Assembly (NCBI RefSeq): GCF_010550675.1
Contig: NZ_JAAGOA010000031.1
Span: 1 to 64,000 of the forward strand
DNA: 64,000 nt
From: Phytoactinopolyspora halotolerans
GTDB taxonomy: Bacteria > Actinomycetota > Actinomycetes > Jiangellales > Jiangellaceae
Reading direction: 5' to 3'
The position numbers were made by a program, and so were the translations under genes. Under the pieces are notes generated by a model. That model worked only from the letters and a program-made list of their open reading frames with translations. It was not told the origin of the DNA and did no database searches. Below are positions 10,155 to 19,301 of this stretch, piece by piece. Each line of letters opens with the position of its first letter. Position 1 is the stretch's first letter.

Positions 10155-10466
10155 CCGGCCGGCCACACGCGGCCCGGTCATCGGCGGCGTGTCACGTCAT
10201 CGGCGGCGCGGAGCCGGCGCGGCGAAGAATCGGCTTCGCCCGGGAACCTGTCAGCTCAGCCAGACGTTGTCAGACTGACCAACATGGCGTGTTGACCTCG
10301 AGATGGCGGGCCGAGCGGCGGAAATACGGCGACGCCGGGCAGCCACGGGGGAAGCCGCCCGACGTCGTCGTTACGCAGCGCACCGACGGGGGAATGCGGA
10401 ACGTGCGCGTGGGGAGTATTGCACGTTCTGGGAGCCCACCGGAAGGCCTCAGCGGGCTCTTTTTGA
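10155..10466. other. Intergenic region between moaA and DUF3099 gene
   Basis: A 312-bp gap between convergent genes. It holds a 13-bp direct repeat GTCATCGGCGGCG (near 10177 and 10196) and, at its right end, the tandem hairpins described separately. I see no convincing coding potential or tRNA. Confidence 0.6.
10399..10464 (+). terminator. Tandem stem-loops with U-run (terminator or small RNA 3' end)
   Basis: Two consecutive hairpins on the plus strand. GAACGTGC (10399-10406) pairs with GCACGTTC (10421-10428). GAGCCC (10432-10437) pairs with GGGCTC (10454-10459) and is followed directly by TTTTT (10460-10464). The arrangement is a canonical intrinsic terminator preceded by a second stem. It lies 245 bp after moaA, which is long for a simple moaA terminator, so an independent small RNA is possible. 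Confidence 0.65.
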
Positions 10467-10793
10467 TCATTTCTGCTCTGGCTGCGGCATTGCCGGAGGT
10501 AATTCCGGCCGCTCTGGGGGCGGAACGGTGTCGATCACTCCGTGACTGGGCCGGCTCGCGGCATTGACGATGACGACGGCGACGTAGGGCAGCACGACGG
10601 CACCGATGATGAAGATCAGCCGGAGCCAGCCCGTGGTCACGACGGCGAGCGGCAGGCACACGACCCGGATGCCCATCATCCACAGGTACCGGCGCTGCCG
10701 CGAGCGCAGATCGTGGCTGCGGCCGGCGGCGGCCGTGGTCACCGACTGAACAGGCGCGTCTCGCCTTGCCGAGTGACGGTGGATGTGGCTCAC
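10467..10793 (-). CDS. DUF3099 family small membrane protein
   Basis: About 108 residues from a GTG start (VSHIHRHSARRD); longer in-frame starts up to 10898 exist and the true start is unsure. The core RSRQRRYLWMMGIRVVCLPL, then AVVTTGWLRLIFIIGAVVLP, then YVAVVIVNA is the two-helix DUF3099 signature found widely in actinomycetes. The C-terminus is Pro/Glu-rich (PPPERPELPPAMPQPEQK). Function is unknown. It is convergent with moaA and divergent from fabG. Confidence 0.75.
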   Translation of the reverse strand: MSHIHRHSARRDAPVQSVTTAAAGRSHDLRSRQRRYLWMMGIRVVCLPLAVVTTGWLRLIFIIGAVVLPYVAVVIVNAASRPSHGVIDTVPPPERPELPPAMPQPEQK

Positions 10794-10960
10794 ATTCACA
10801 CCGTACGGCGTGAACTGCGCGGGTGACCACCGCGGATCGGGCCCCGGGCTGTGTCCTGCCCGCCCGGACCTGCCGGTACGGCCTTGTATGGTCCACACAG
10901 TGGCCGGCCGCGCGGCGTTGGTGGAGCCGCCCAGCGCGTACCAGTTCGGGCATCAGGTAG

Positions 10961-11698
<738 letters not shown>

Positions 11699-11702
11699 AG
11701 AC

Positions 11703-12467
11703 ATGGGCATCCTGGACGGCAAGCGCATTCTGGTGACCGGCGTCCTGACGGAGGCGTCGTTCGCCTTCCACGTCGCCAAGCTGGCACAGCAAGAAGGCGC
11801 CACCGTGGTCCTCACCGGCTTCGGCCGGATGAGCCTGGTGGAGCGGATCTCCGGGAAACTTCCCTCGCGGGCGCCGGTGATCGAACTCGACGTGCAGAAC
11901 GAGGAACACCTGAGCACGTTGGCCGAGCGGGTCGGCGAGCATGTGGATGGCTTGGACGGTGTGGTCCACTCGGTTGCGTTCGCGCCGCAGTCGGCGCTCG
12001 GCGGCGCGTTCCTGGACGCGTCGTACGACGACGTCTCCAAGGCGGTGCACGTCTCCGCGTACTCGCTGAAGTCGCTGACGATGGCCACGCTGCCGCTGAT
12101 GCCGGACGGCGGTTCCGTCGTCGGTATGGACTTCGACGCCCAGGTGGCCTGGCCCGGTTATGACTGGATGGGGGTCGCGAAGGCCGGCCTGGAGGCGACC
12201 TCGCGATACCTGGCCAAGTACCTCGGCGAGCGGGGGATCCGGGTGAACCTGATCTCGGCCGGGCCGGTGAAGACGATGGCGGCCAGGTCCATTCCGGGCT
12301 TTGAGCAGTTCGAGGGTGTGTGGGACAAGCGGGCCCCGCTGGGCTGGGACCTCGGTGATCCGGAGCCGGCCGCGCGTGGTGTCGTCGCGTTGCTCTCCGA
12401 CTGGTTCCCGAAGACCACAGGTGAGGTCATCCACGTCGACGGGGGAGTGCACGCGGTGGGCGCTTAG
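11703..12467 (+). CDS. fabI: Enoyl-ACP reductase (FabI/InhA type)
   Basis: A 254-residue NADH-dependent enoyl-ACP reductase that completes each round of fatty acid elongation. The N-terminal MGILDGKRILVTGVLTEASF is the FabI/InhA variant nucleotide-binding site. The catalytic Tyr153-x6-Lys160 pair (YDWMGVAK) has the spacing of InhA Tyr158/Lys165, and Phe144 corresponds to InhA Phe149. It sits immediately after fabG. This is the class of enzyme targeted by isoniazid and triclosan in other bacteria. Nothing suggests it is atypical. Confidence 0.96.
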   Translation: MGILDGKRILVTGVLTEASFAFHVAKLAQQEGATVVLTGFGRMSLVERISGKLPSRAPVIELDVQNEEHLSTLAERVGEHVDGLDGVVHSVAFAPQSALGGAFLDASYDDVSKAVHVSAYSLKSLTMATLPLMPDGGSVVGMDFDAQVAWPGYDWMGVAKAGLEATSRYLAKYLGERGIRVNLISAGPVKTMAARSIPGFEQFEGVWDKRAPLGWDLGDPEPAARGVVALLSDWFPKTTGEVIHVDGGVHAVGA

Positions 12468-12507
12468 CGCCTCGGCCAGCGTCTTGTCCTTGCGTTCTCG
12501 ACGGCGC

Positions 12508-13599
12508 TCAGTGTGTGCGAGTCGTCGCGAGGGCGATCAGCGCGGTGAGTGCCGCTCGACCGTCGTCGGTCGCCTTCATGCCGGCGACGGTGCGCTCGGC
12601 CTCGGTGACGCGGTCCGTGATGCGGGCCTCGACCCGTTCCCGTGCCCGAGTGTCCACGAGAACATCGCGGAGCCGGTCGACGCCGGAACTGTCGAGGTCG
12701 GGATCGCCGAGCAGGTCGTCGATCAGCGCGGCCTGTGCGGCGTCCGCCCGTTCCGCGGCGTAGGCGACGAGCAGGGTGCGTTTGCCTTCGCGCAGGTCGT
12801 CTCCGGCCGGCTTGCCGGTCTGGGCCGGGTCTCCGAAGACACCGAGGATGTCGTCCCGGAGCTGGAAGGCTTCGCCGAGCGCGATGCCGTAGTCCCGATA
12901 ACCGTCGATCAGTTCGTCCGGAGCGTCGGCGATCCGGCCGCCCAGGACGAGCGGGTGTTGCACCGAGTACCGCGCGGACTTGTGCCGGATGACCTGTCTT
13001 GCGCGCTCGACTTGTGCGGCCGGGGAGACGGCGGTGTCCGCCTGGGCGAGGATGTCCAGATACTGACCGGCGCCCACCTCGGTACGCATCAGCTCGAAGA
13101 CGGGCCGGGACCGGCTCAGTGCGGCGGCGTCGAGGCCGGCCTGGGAGAGCAGTTCGTCGCTCCAACCGAGCAGCAGGTCGCCGAGCAGGATGGCGGCGGC
13201 CGCTCCGAAATGCGCCGAGGCGCCGCTCCAGCCTGCTGCGCGATGCTGGGCGGCGAACCGTCGGTGGGCGGAAGGTTTGCCGCGCCGGGTGTCCGATCCG
13301 TCGATCAGGTCGTCGTGCACCAATGCGGCTGCCTGGAACAGCTCAAGCGACCCGGCCGCTGCGATGAGTGCGTCGTGTCCGTCGTCGGGGTCGTCGTACG
13401 CCGCTCGCCAGCCCCAGTAGCAGAACGCGGGGCGAAGTCGCTTGCCGCCACGGAGTAATTCCGCCGCTGCGTCGACGAGCGGAACCAGAGCCGGGCTTAT
13501 CGCACCCAGGTGAGTCCGCTGTTGGGTCAGGAACCGGTCGAGAACGGCCTGCACGGCTGGACGGAGCGGACCGACCGGGTCGGCCGGGGAAGGCATCAC
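12508..13599 (-). CDS. Polyprenyl diphosphate synthase (geranylgeranyl/farnesyl type)
   Basis: A trans-isoprenyl diphosphate synthase of about 363 residues. The first Asp-rich motif DDLID is at residues 96-100, followed by the DTRRG region. A second Asp-rich motif begins QLRDDILGVFGD and is followed by GDDLREGKRTLL. Members condense isopentenyl diphosphate with allylic primers. The short chain-length region suggests a C15-C25 product, but exact length cannot be read by eye. It may start at GTG 13599 or the adjacent ATG 13596. It is convergent with fabI and divergent from metF. The product may supply quinones, carotenoids or other isoprenoids. Confidence 0.9.
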   Translation of the reverse strand: MMPSPADPVGPLRPAVQAVLDRFLTQQRTHLGAISPALVPLVDAAAELLRGGKRLRPAFCYWGWRAAYDDPDDGHDALIAAAGSLELFQAAALVHDDLIDGSDTRRGKPSAHRRFAAQHRAAGWSGASAHFGAAAAILLGDLLLGWSDELLSQAGLDAAALSRSRPVFELMRTEVGAGQYLDILAQADTAVSPAAQVERARQVIRHKSARYSVQHPLVLGGRIADAPDELIDGYRDYGIALGEAFQLRDDILGVFGDPAQTGKPAGDDLREGKRTLLVAYAAERADAAQAALIDDLLGDPDLDSSGVDRLRDVLVDTRARERVEARITDRVTEAERTVAGMKATDDGRAALTALIALATTRTH

Positions 13600-13770
13600 G
13601 CTGCCAGGTTAGCGGTTGAACCTCCGTGCCTGCCGACGCGAAACAGCGACGACGTCGCGCGATGCGGAGACATCGCGTAGTGTGAACGAACGTCGCAGGT
13701 CAGAGACGCCGCGATCCCACAGCCTGAGATCTGTGTTCGAATCGCGGACGCTTACCGATATCGTGGCGAT

Positions 13771-14697
13771 ATGTCTCAAGGATTGCCGACGACCACACAA
13801 GGAACCGCGACGACTATCCGCGAGCTGTTGTCCACCGGAGAGCGCTCCTACTCGTTCGAATTCTCGCCGCCCAAGAATCCTCAGGCTGAGGAACAGTTCT
13901 GGCGGACGATGCGGGAGCTGGAGCGGCTACAGCCGACATTCATCTCCGTGACCTACGGCGCGGGTGGCACCACCCGCGAGACCACCGTCCGGGTGACCGG
14001 CGAGGTGGCGATGGACACCACTCTGACGGCGATGGGCCACCTGACGGCGGTGGACCATTCCGTCGCTGATCTCCGCCACGTCATCGGGCAATACGTCGAC
14101 GTGGGCATCCGGAACATCCTCGCCCTGCGAGGCGATCCGCCCGGGGACCCCCAGGCCGAGTGGGTCGCTCATCCCGAGGGCCTGCACTATTCGGAGCAGC
14201 TGGTCGAACTGATCAAATCGGTGGGCGACTTCTCCGTGGGAGTGGCGGCCTTCCCGGAAGGACACCTCCGCTCGCCGGACATCGACACCGATGTCCGTTA
14301 CCTCGTGCGCAAGTTCGATGCCGGTGCCGACTTCGCCATCACGCAGATGTTCTTCAACGTCGAGGACTACCTCCGGCTGCGTGACCGAGTCCAGGCGCAC
14401 GGCGGGAACAAGCCGATCATCGCGGGCATCATGCCGGTGACGAACGTCAAGCAGATCCAGAAGTTCGCCGAGTTGTGCGGCGCGTCGTTCCCCGAGGCGC
14501 TGGCCCAGCGGCTCATCGCGGCGGGCGACGATCGGGAGGCCGTGCGAGCGATCGGCGTCGAGTACGCCACCGAGATGTGCCAGCGACTGCTGGACGAGGA
14601 CGTTCCCGGGCTGCACTTCTACACCCTGAACAAGTCGACCGCCACGCAGGAGATCTATGAGAACCTCGGGCTCGGCGCGGCGCTGACGCCGGCCTGA
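13771..14697 (+). CDS. metF: Methylenetetrahydrofolate reductase
   Basis: A 308-residue flavoprotein that reduces 5,10-methylene-THF to 5-methyl-THF, the methyl donor for methionine synthesis. SFEFSPPKN near residue 28 and [11 protein letters not shown] near 117 are family signatures, and QMFFN and HFYTLN are also typical. The length matches bacterial MetF. A 13658-13677 hairpin (CGCGATG/CATCGCG) lies in the leader, but I do not recognise a riboswitch there. A strong 15-bp hairpin follows the gene. Confidence 0.95.
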   Translation: MSQGLPTTTQGTATTIRELLSTGERSYSFEFSPPKNPQAEEQFWRTMRELERLQPTFISVTYGAGGTTRETTVRVTGEVAMDTTLTAMGHLTAVDHSVADLRHVIGQYVDVGIRNILALRGDPPGDPQAEWVAHPEGLHYSEQLVELIKSVGDFSVGVAAFPEGHLRSPDIDTDVRYLVRKFDAGADFAITQMFFNVEDYLRLRDRVQAHGGNKPIIAGIMPVTNVKQIQKFAELCGASFPEALAQRLIAAGDDREAVRAIGVEYATEMCQRLLDEDVPGLHFYTLNKSTATQEIYENLGLGAALTPA

Positions 14698-14710
14698 TAC
14701 GCGACTGCCC

Positions 14711-14751
14711 GACGGGCTCCGACACCGCGACGGCGCGTGTCGGAGCCCGTC
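14711..14751. terminator. 15-bp perfect hairpin between convergent metF and CrtI-like gene
   Basis: GACGGGCTCCGACAC (14711-14725) pairs perfectly with 14737-14751 across an 11-base loop. It lies 13 bp after the metF stop and about 40 bp after the stop of the opposing gene. No U-run follows, as is common for actinomycete terminators. It probably works in both directions. Confidence 0.85.
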
Positions 14752-14791
14752 GTTGCGTGGTCGCCGGGCGCGTCGTGCGGCGCCGCGCGGA

Positions 14792-16198
14792 TTATGCGTG
14801 ACCGATCATGTCCGCGACGAGCGTGGCGGACATGGCGACCATGGGCAGGCCGGGGCCGGGGTGAGCGCTCGCACCGGCGAAGTAGAGGCCGTGGACGGGG
14901 GAGCGGTTGGCGAGGCGACGCCGGATAGAGCTGCCACCGTGCCACGGTGTTCCGTACACGCGGCCGCCGGGTGCGCCGACCTCCTGCTCGAGATCGTAGG
15001 GCGTGCGGATCTGATAGTCGACGACGTGCCGCTTGAGATCGACCCCTCGTGCGGCCGCGAGGCCGAGCAACTGCTGCGCATACCGCTCCGCCGTATCGTC
15101 GGCGGTCCAGTCCGTCGTCCCGGGGCCCTCGCCCTGGGCCGGACAGTCGGCGTGCAGGGTCGCCGCACATGGCCGGACCGGCTCGTCGACGGGGCCACAG
15201 GACAAGGTGACGTTGGGCCCGTCCTCGGTGAGCAGAATCGTCCGCTCGGGTAGCTGCGGCCGGCTGCCCAGGGAGAGGAAGAGCGTGAAGACGGAGCGGC
15301 CCTCGCCCGGAGGGGCGGTCCAGCGCGGCCGCCGGTGCCCTTCCATCTCGATGCATCCGGGTGCGACGGTGGAGACCACGACGTCCGCCGGGATGCACTC
15401 GCCGTCGGCCAGTTGTACGCCGTTGGCGCACCCGCTGCCGGCGGTGATGCGGGTGACCGGAGAGTCGTAGCGGATGGTGGCGCCGTGCTCGACGAGTCGT
15501 CGCTGCAAGACATCGACCAGGACATGCATCCCGCCGCGGACGCTCCAGGTGCCGAATGTCTGGTCGAGGTAGGCGAAGACCGCCAGCGCCGCGGGCGCCC
15601 GGGTGGGTACGCCGCCCAGCGATGTGGCGTAGGCATCGAGCATCAGCCGGAGATGGTCGTCCGCCAGGTAGCGCCGGCCGAGATCGCGCAGGCTCATGCC
15701 CCGGTGCAGGACGTGTTTGGCGCGCGGGTGGACGGCCAGCCAGGTGACGTCCCGCATCGAGGGGCAATGGTCGATGATGCGCGGGCGGAGTAGCTGCCAC
15801 ATCTGCTCCGCGGCCTCGATGAGCCGCTCCCACTGCGCCGCCGTGCCGGCACCGAACGTGCCGTCCAGCGCCGCGGACGTGTCGGCCCGGCTCGGTCCCG
15901 GCATGTCCAGGATCGCACCGTCCGGAAAGACGTACCGGGCCGCCGGCGTGACCGGCACCAGGTCGAGTTCCCGTTCGATCGGCCGGCCCGTCTTGCGGAA
16001 CAGATCCCGCAGGACAGCAGGGAGGGTGAAGGTCGTGGGGCCGCTGTCGATGAGCGCCCCGTTGACGTCGCGGAGGCCGACCTGACCGCCCGCGCGCGGG
16101 CCGCGTTCGACGATCGTCACCCGGTGTCCGAAGTCGGCGAGCCGGGCGGCCGCGGTCAGTCCCGCGATGCCGGCTCCGACGACTACTACTCGTGCCAC
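14792..16198 (-). CDS. FAD-dependent phytoene desaturase-like (CrtI family) oxidoreductase
   Basis: A 468-residue flavoprotein with an N-terminal Rossmann motif VVVVGAGIAGLTAAARLADFG (split here only by family knowledge) and a C-terminal FAD contact GLYFAGASAHPGPGLPM. These are hallmarks of the CrtI/phytoene desaturase and amine-oxidase superfamily. The polyprenyl synthase lies one gene away, so carotenoid-type chemistry is possible. No phytoene synthase is visible in the window, so the substrate is unproven. It is divergent from the LexA-controlled HEPN gene. Confidence 0.8.
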   Translation of the reverse strand: MARVVVVGAGIAGLTAAARLADFGHRVTIVERGPRAGGQVGLRDVNGALIDSGPTTFTLPAVLRDLFRKTGRPIERELDLVPVTPAARYVFPDGAILDMPGPSRADTSAALDGTFGAGTAAQWERLIEAAEQMWQLLRPRIIDHCPSMRDVTWLAVHPRAKHVLHRGMSLRDLGRRYLADDHLRLMLDAYATSLGGVPTRAPAALAVFAYLDQTFGTWSVRGGMHVLVDVLQRRLVEHGATIRYDSPVTRITAGSGCANGVQLADGECIPADVVVSTVAPGCIEMEGHRRPRWTAPPGEGRSVFTLFLSLGSRPQLPERTILLTEDGPNVTLSCGPVDEPVRPCAATLHADCPAQGEGPGTTDWTADDTAERYAQQLLGLAAARGVDLKRHVVDYQIRTPYDLEQEVGAPGGRVYGTPWHGGSSIRRRLANRSPVHGLYFAGASAHPGPGLPMVAMSATLVADMIGHA

Positions 16199-16311
16199 GA
16201 TGGGTGAGCCTAAACCGAGCGTGCCCGGCGCCGGTGGCGGGGTGGGTCTGTCGCGCGGCGCGAGCGCGGTCTTGACGGGTTGTCAGTGCACGGTGCTAGT
16301 CTTCGAATCAG

Positions 16312-16327
16312 TCGAACAGTCGTTCGA
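16312..16327. promoter_or_regulatory. LexA operator (SOS box)
   Basis: TCGAACAGTCGTTCGA is a perfect match to the actinobacterial and mycobacterial LexA consensus TCGAAC-N4-GTTCGA. It ends 23 bp before the ATG of the HEPN gene. A plausible -35 TTGACG (16272-16277) and -10 TAGTCT (16297-16302, 19-bp spacing) lie just upstream, so bound LexA would block initiation. The same sequence is also about 115 bp upstream of the divergent CrtI-like gene. Confidence 0.9.
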
Positions 16328-16350
16328 TTCGATATAGAGGAGGGAACCCT

Positions 16351-16863
16351 ATGACTACCCGATATGGCCAGCTCAACAGCGCTCGCGCGGTGCGTTCCGA
16401 ACCGGCGCGGAGAGTCCGTCCGCCGATGGGGCACGCGACGCTGGACCTAGTGGATCAGGCGCGCTCCTGCCTCGCCGAGGCGGCGACGGCCGGGACGGCC
16501 AACGAGCGTTTCGCCGCGGCGCATCTGGGCGCCCTCCGCGCGGCGGCCGCGGTGCTCGCGGCGCGCGCACATCCAGTGTCGCGGCGGTCGTCGCGTTCGG
16601 GTGCCGGACGTCGGCGCGGGCACGGTCCACGCAACGTGTGGGAGTTGCTGCCGACGGTCGCGCCGGAACTGTCCGAGTGGGCGGCGTTCTTCTCCGCCAA
16701 TTCGGGCAAACGGGCAGCGGCGCAGGCCGGACTCCGCGGCGCGGCCAGCGCGCGCGAGGCGGACGACCTCGTGCGGGACGCGGACACGTTCCTGGGTGAG
16801 GTCTGCATCCTGCTCGGACTGCCCTACCAGGAGCCGATCGACGGTCTCACATCGCGCGTGTAG
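16351..16863 (+). CDS. SAV_6107-type HEPN domain protein, SOS-regulated
   Basis: A 170-residue protein recognised by its overall pattern as the SAV_6107 HEPN family of actinobacteria. Residues ~29-75 and ~95-160 are helical with a disordered Arg-rich stretch between (SRRSSRSGAGRRRGHGPR). Arg53-x4-His58 (RFAAAH) fits the Rx4-6H pattern of HEPN RNases, though I cannot show it is the catalytic pair. An excellent ribosome site GAGGAGGG precedes the ATG. The perfect LexA box makes it a DNA-damage-induced gene. Related genes in Streptomyces are, from memory, near DNA-damage polymerases; here dinB is 9 kb away. Confidence 0.78.
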   Translation: MTTRYGQLNSARAVRSEPARRVRPPMGHATLDLVDQARSCLAEAATAGTANERFAAAHLGALRAAAAVLAARAHPVSRRSSRSGAGRRRGHGPRNVWELLPTVAPELSEWAAFFSANSGKRAAAQAGLRGAASAREADDLVRDADTFLGEVCILLGLPYQEPIDGLTSRV

Positions 16864-16976
16864 CCCGCGCAGGCGGTGGGCGACGGGAAGCAGCGAGCGC
16901 CGGGCGTTGTTATGCCAACTGAATCACGTAGAGACGCCAGAGCGGTTCGTTGACTGATGTGAGGAAGTGGCCTGTG

Positions 16977-17885
16977 ATGCCGGACACCGTGTACGAGCTG
17001 ACGGACGACGCGCCGGAGCTGCAGTCGCCGGTCCTGCTGTTCTGCCTCAATGGATTCGTGGACGCCGGTCATGCCGGCAGCGGGATCGTCGACCACCTGA
17101 TCGAGACGCTCGATCACCGGGAGCTGGCGCGCTTCGATGTCGACCGCCTGATCGACTATCGCTCGCGCCGGCCCGAGATGCACTTCGCCGACGGCAGATT
17201 CGTCAGCTATTCCGCTCCGGAACTCAATCTGTACCTGATGCACGATGACGTGGGGGCGCCGTTCCTACTGCTCGCCGGCCCGGAGCCGGATGTGATGTGG
17301 GAGACCTTCACCGCTGCGGTGATCGAGCTGATCGAGCGGTTCGACGTTCGGTTGACCGCCGGTTTCCACGGCATTCCCACGCCCACGCCACACACCAGGC
17401 CGATCGGTGTGAGCGGGTACTCGAGCCGGCGTGGCTTGATACCGGACGATCAGGTGCTCGGTATGGAGCTCAGTGTCCCCGGTAGCGCCGGATCGCTGTT
17501 GCAGTACCGGCTGGCGCAGGCGGGGAAGGATGCCGTGGGGCTGATCGCCCGGGTACCGCACTATCTCACCGAGTCGGAGTACCCGCAGGCGTCGCTGAGC
17601 CTGCTGCGTTCGCTGAGTTCGGTGACCGGCCTGCTGCTGCCCACCGGCTCGCTGCTGGAGGCCTCGGAGCAGGCCGAGCGGCTCGTTCAGGAACAGGTGG
17701 CGGAGAATGAGCAAGTCGCCAGGGTGGTACAGGCGCTGGAGACGCAGTATGACGCCTTTGTCGGCGGCGACGCCCGCGGCAACCTGATCGCCGAGCCGAA
17801 GACGATGCCGACGGCCGAGGAGATCGGTGCGGAGTTCGAACGGTTCCTCGCCGACCTTGATCCGCCGGATGATGAGAGCTCGTGA
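16977..17885 (+). CDS. PAC2 family protein
   Basis: A 302-residue PAC2 (proteasome assembly chaperone 2-like) protein starting at ATG 16977, preceded by GAGGAAG at good spacing. A GTG just before and a TTG at 16950 are less likely. LFCLNGFVDAGHAGSGIVDHL and FHGIPTPTPHTRPIGVSGYS (each a separate stretch) are typical of the family. Actinobacterial PAC2 proteins are near-universal, but their role, possibly linked to the bacterial proteasome, is unclear. It is downstream of the HEPN gene by 113 bp. Confidence 0.85.
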   Translation: MPDTVYELTDDAPELQSPVLLFCLNGFVDAGHAGSGIVDHLIETLDHRELARFDVDRLIDYRSRRPEMHFADGRFVSYSAPELNLYLMHDDVGAPFLLLAGPEPDVMWETFTAAVIELIERFDVRLTAGFHGIPTPTPHTRPIGVSGYSSRRGLIPDDQVLGMELSVPGSAGSLLQYRLAQAGKDAVGLIARVPHYLTESEYPQASLSLLRSLSSVTGLLLPTGSLLEASEQAERLVQEQVAENEQVARVVQALETQYDAFVGGDARGNLIAEPKTMPTAEEIGAEFERFLADLDPPDDESS

Positions 17886-17980
17886 TCGATACCGAGGATT
17901 GACCGAGGGCGATTCGATCGGCGGCTGCACGCCCGGACCTGGGGCCGCCCGGCTCGGCGAGGCAGGCTAGGCTCGGATAC

Positions 17981-18292
17981 GTGCAACGCGACGCACTTCC
18001 GTTCTATCGAGTGATGGCTTACACCACCGGCGTGTTCCTGATCGTGCTGTGTGTGGCCATGGTCATCCGCTACGGCCCACCGGACGACCCGACGATGAGC
18101 CAGGCCGTGTCGCCGATCCACGGGTGGCTCTACGCCGTCTACCTGGTGGCCACCGGCCTGCTCGCGCATCAGCGGGGATGGAAGGCGGTGCGGGTGGTGC
18201 TGGTCGCGTTGGCCGGGACGGTGCCGTTCGCGTCGTTCATCGCGGAGCGCTATGTGGTCAGGGTTGCGCGGGAGGAGCAGCGCGTTCGTTGA
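17981..18292 (+). CDS. DUF3817 integral membrane protein
   Basis: A 103-residue protein from GTG 17981 with three hydrophobic segments (about 8-31, 45-64 and 69-86). FYRVMAYTTGVFLIVLCVAM and SPIHGWLYAVYLVA fit the DUF3817 family, which in actinomycetes is often beside a SURF1 gene. Here the last 35 bases overlap, tail to tail, with the SURF1-2 gene. Function is unknown. Confidence 0.88.
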   Translation: MQRDALPFYRVMAYTTGVFLIVLCVAMVIRYGPPDDPTMSQAVSPIHGWLYAVYLVATGLLAHQRGWKAVRVVLVALAGTVPFASFIAERYVVRVAREEQRVR

Positions 18293-19151
18293 CCCGAGGC
18301 TCCCCTGCCTCGCTGTCCCCGTTCACGCCGTCTGGGCGCTCCTTCGCGTCCCTGTTCCCGGGGCTATCCCTCCTCACAAGGAGGTCCGTGCTCCCGGATG
18401 TGTCCGTGCCGATGTCCGGTTGCCGGCGCGATCTGACCCCGGCGCGTACCGCCGAACCCCAGAACACCACGGCCGCGATGGCGAACACCCACCACTGCGC
18501 CCAGTAGGAGAGGTTCTGCCAAGGGCTGACGTCGCGCACCGGCGCGACCTCGTTCAGGTCGACGAGAGCGACGTCGTCCGGCTCAGGCTCGGACGAGGTG
18601 AGCAACAGATACCCGTCGAGCATCACCGACTCGGGGATTCCGGTCGCGTCCGCGATGGTGTGCGGAGCGATGTAGGCGATCTCGTTCGGGTCAAGCTCCT
18701 GGCCGGTTCGGACCGTGGCGTGTTCGGGTGTTTCAGGAAGGACCAGATGGCCGATGGTGCTGACAGGTTGTTCAGGTAACGTGTCAAGAGCGCCGGGTTC
18801 CTCGATCCACCCGCGCAGGACCGGAATGACCATCCCCTCGCTGGTCTCCAGCGGAGCGAGTACAAACCACCCCAGGACGCCGTCATGAATACGCCCAGGA
18901 ACAATCAGCGTGTGCTCGGTGAGATATCTCCCGTCCGCGTTGACTGGTCTGTCGGCGGCGTCTGCGATATCTTCACCCGACTGGACGACGTCGCTGACCG
19001 GTACGGCCGGGCGGTCACGGTCCTCGTGCCGGGCCTGACTGTCCTGGTAGACACCGAACTGCCACCACCCGGCAACAAGGCAGAAGGCGATTGCCGACAT
19101 GAAGGCGACATGCACGGCAATCCAGCGAGGTGTCAACAAGAACCTGGGCAC
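18258..19151 (-). CDS. SURF1 family protein, paralogue 2
   Basis: A 297-residue SURF1 protein with GTG start and N-terminal MPRFLLTPRWIAVHVAFMSA. Membrane helices lie at about 9-30 and about 225-245 (WAQWWVFAIAAVVFWGSAV). The extracytoplasmic part has VNADGRYLTEHTLIVPGR and VLRGWIEEPG, matching family motifs. It is a second SURF1 in the window; sequence similarity to paralogue 1 is visible but low. The final ~55 residues are hydrophilic and run into the overlap with the convergent DUF3817 gene. Two paralogues may serve different terminal oxidases or have diverged roles. Confidence 0.88.
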   Translation of the reverse strand: MPRFLLTPRWIAVHVAFMSAIAFCLVAGWWQFGVYQDSQARHEDRDRPAVPVSDVVQSGEDIADAADRPVNADGRYLTEHTLIVPGRIHDGVLGWFVLAPLETSEGMVIPVLRGWIEEPGALDTLPEQPVSTIGHLVLPETPEHATVRTGQELDPNEIAYIAPHTIADATGIPESVMLDGYLLLTSSEPEPDDVALVDLNEVAPVRDVSPWQNLSYWAQWWVFAIAAVVFWGSAVRAGVRSRRQPDIGTDTSGSTDLLVRRDSPGNRDAKERPDGVNGDSEAGEPRVNERAAPPAQP

Positions 19152-19301
19152 ACATCAACGGTAGTGCCCACACACAAGTGGGTGTCACGGCAGGTTGCAC
19201 GGGAGTTCAATGCGAACGACGAGTAGGCTTCGTTGCGTCACTGATGGGGGTCGCTCCAGATTCACGACGGCGGACATGACATGAGGGAGACGAGAACTCT
19301 G

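Noticed and set aside
13720-13750. tRNA-like GTTCGAATC upstream of metF
   Set aside because: A T-arm can be drawn, but no acceptor stem or anticodon arm pairs up around it.
13620-13770. SAM or SAH riboswitch upstream of metF
   Set aside because: One hairpin is present, but the conserved core of the known classes could not be matched.
12508-16198. Carotenoid biosynthesis cluster
   Set aside because: The polyprenyl synthase and CrtI-like genes are separated by metF, and no phytoene synthase or cyclase is present.
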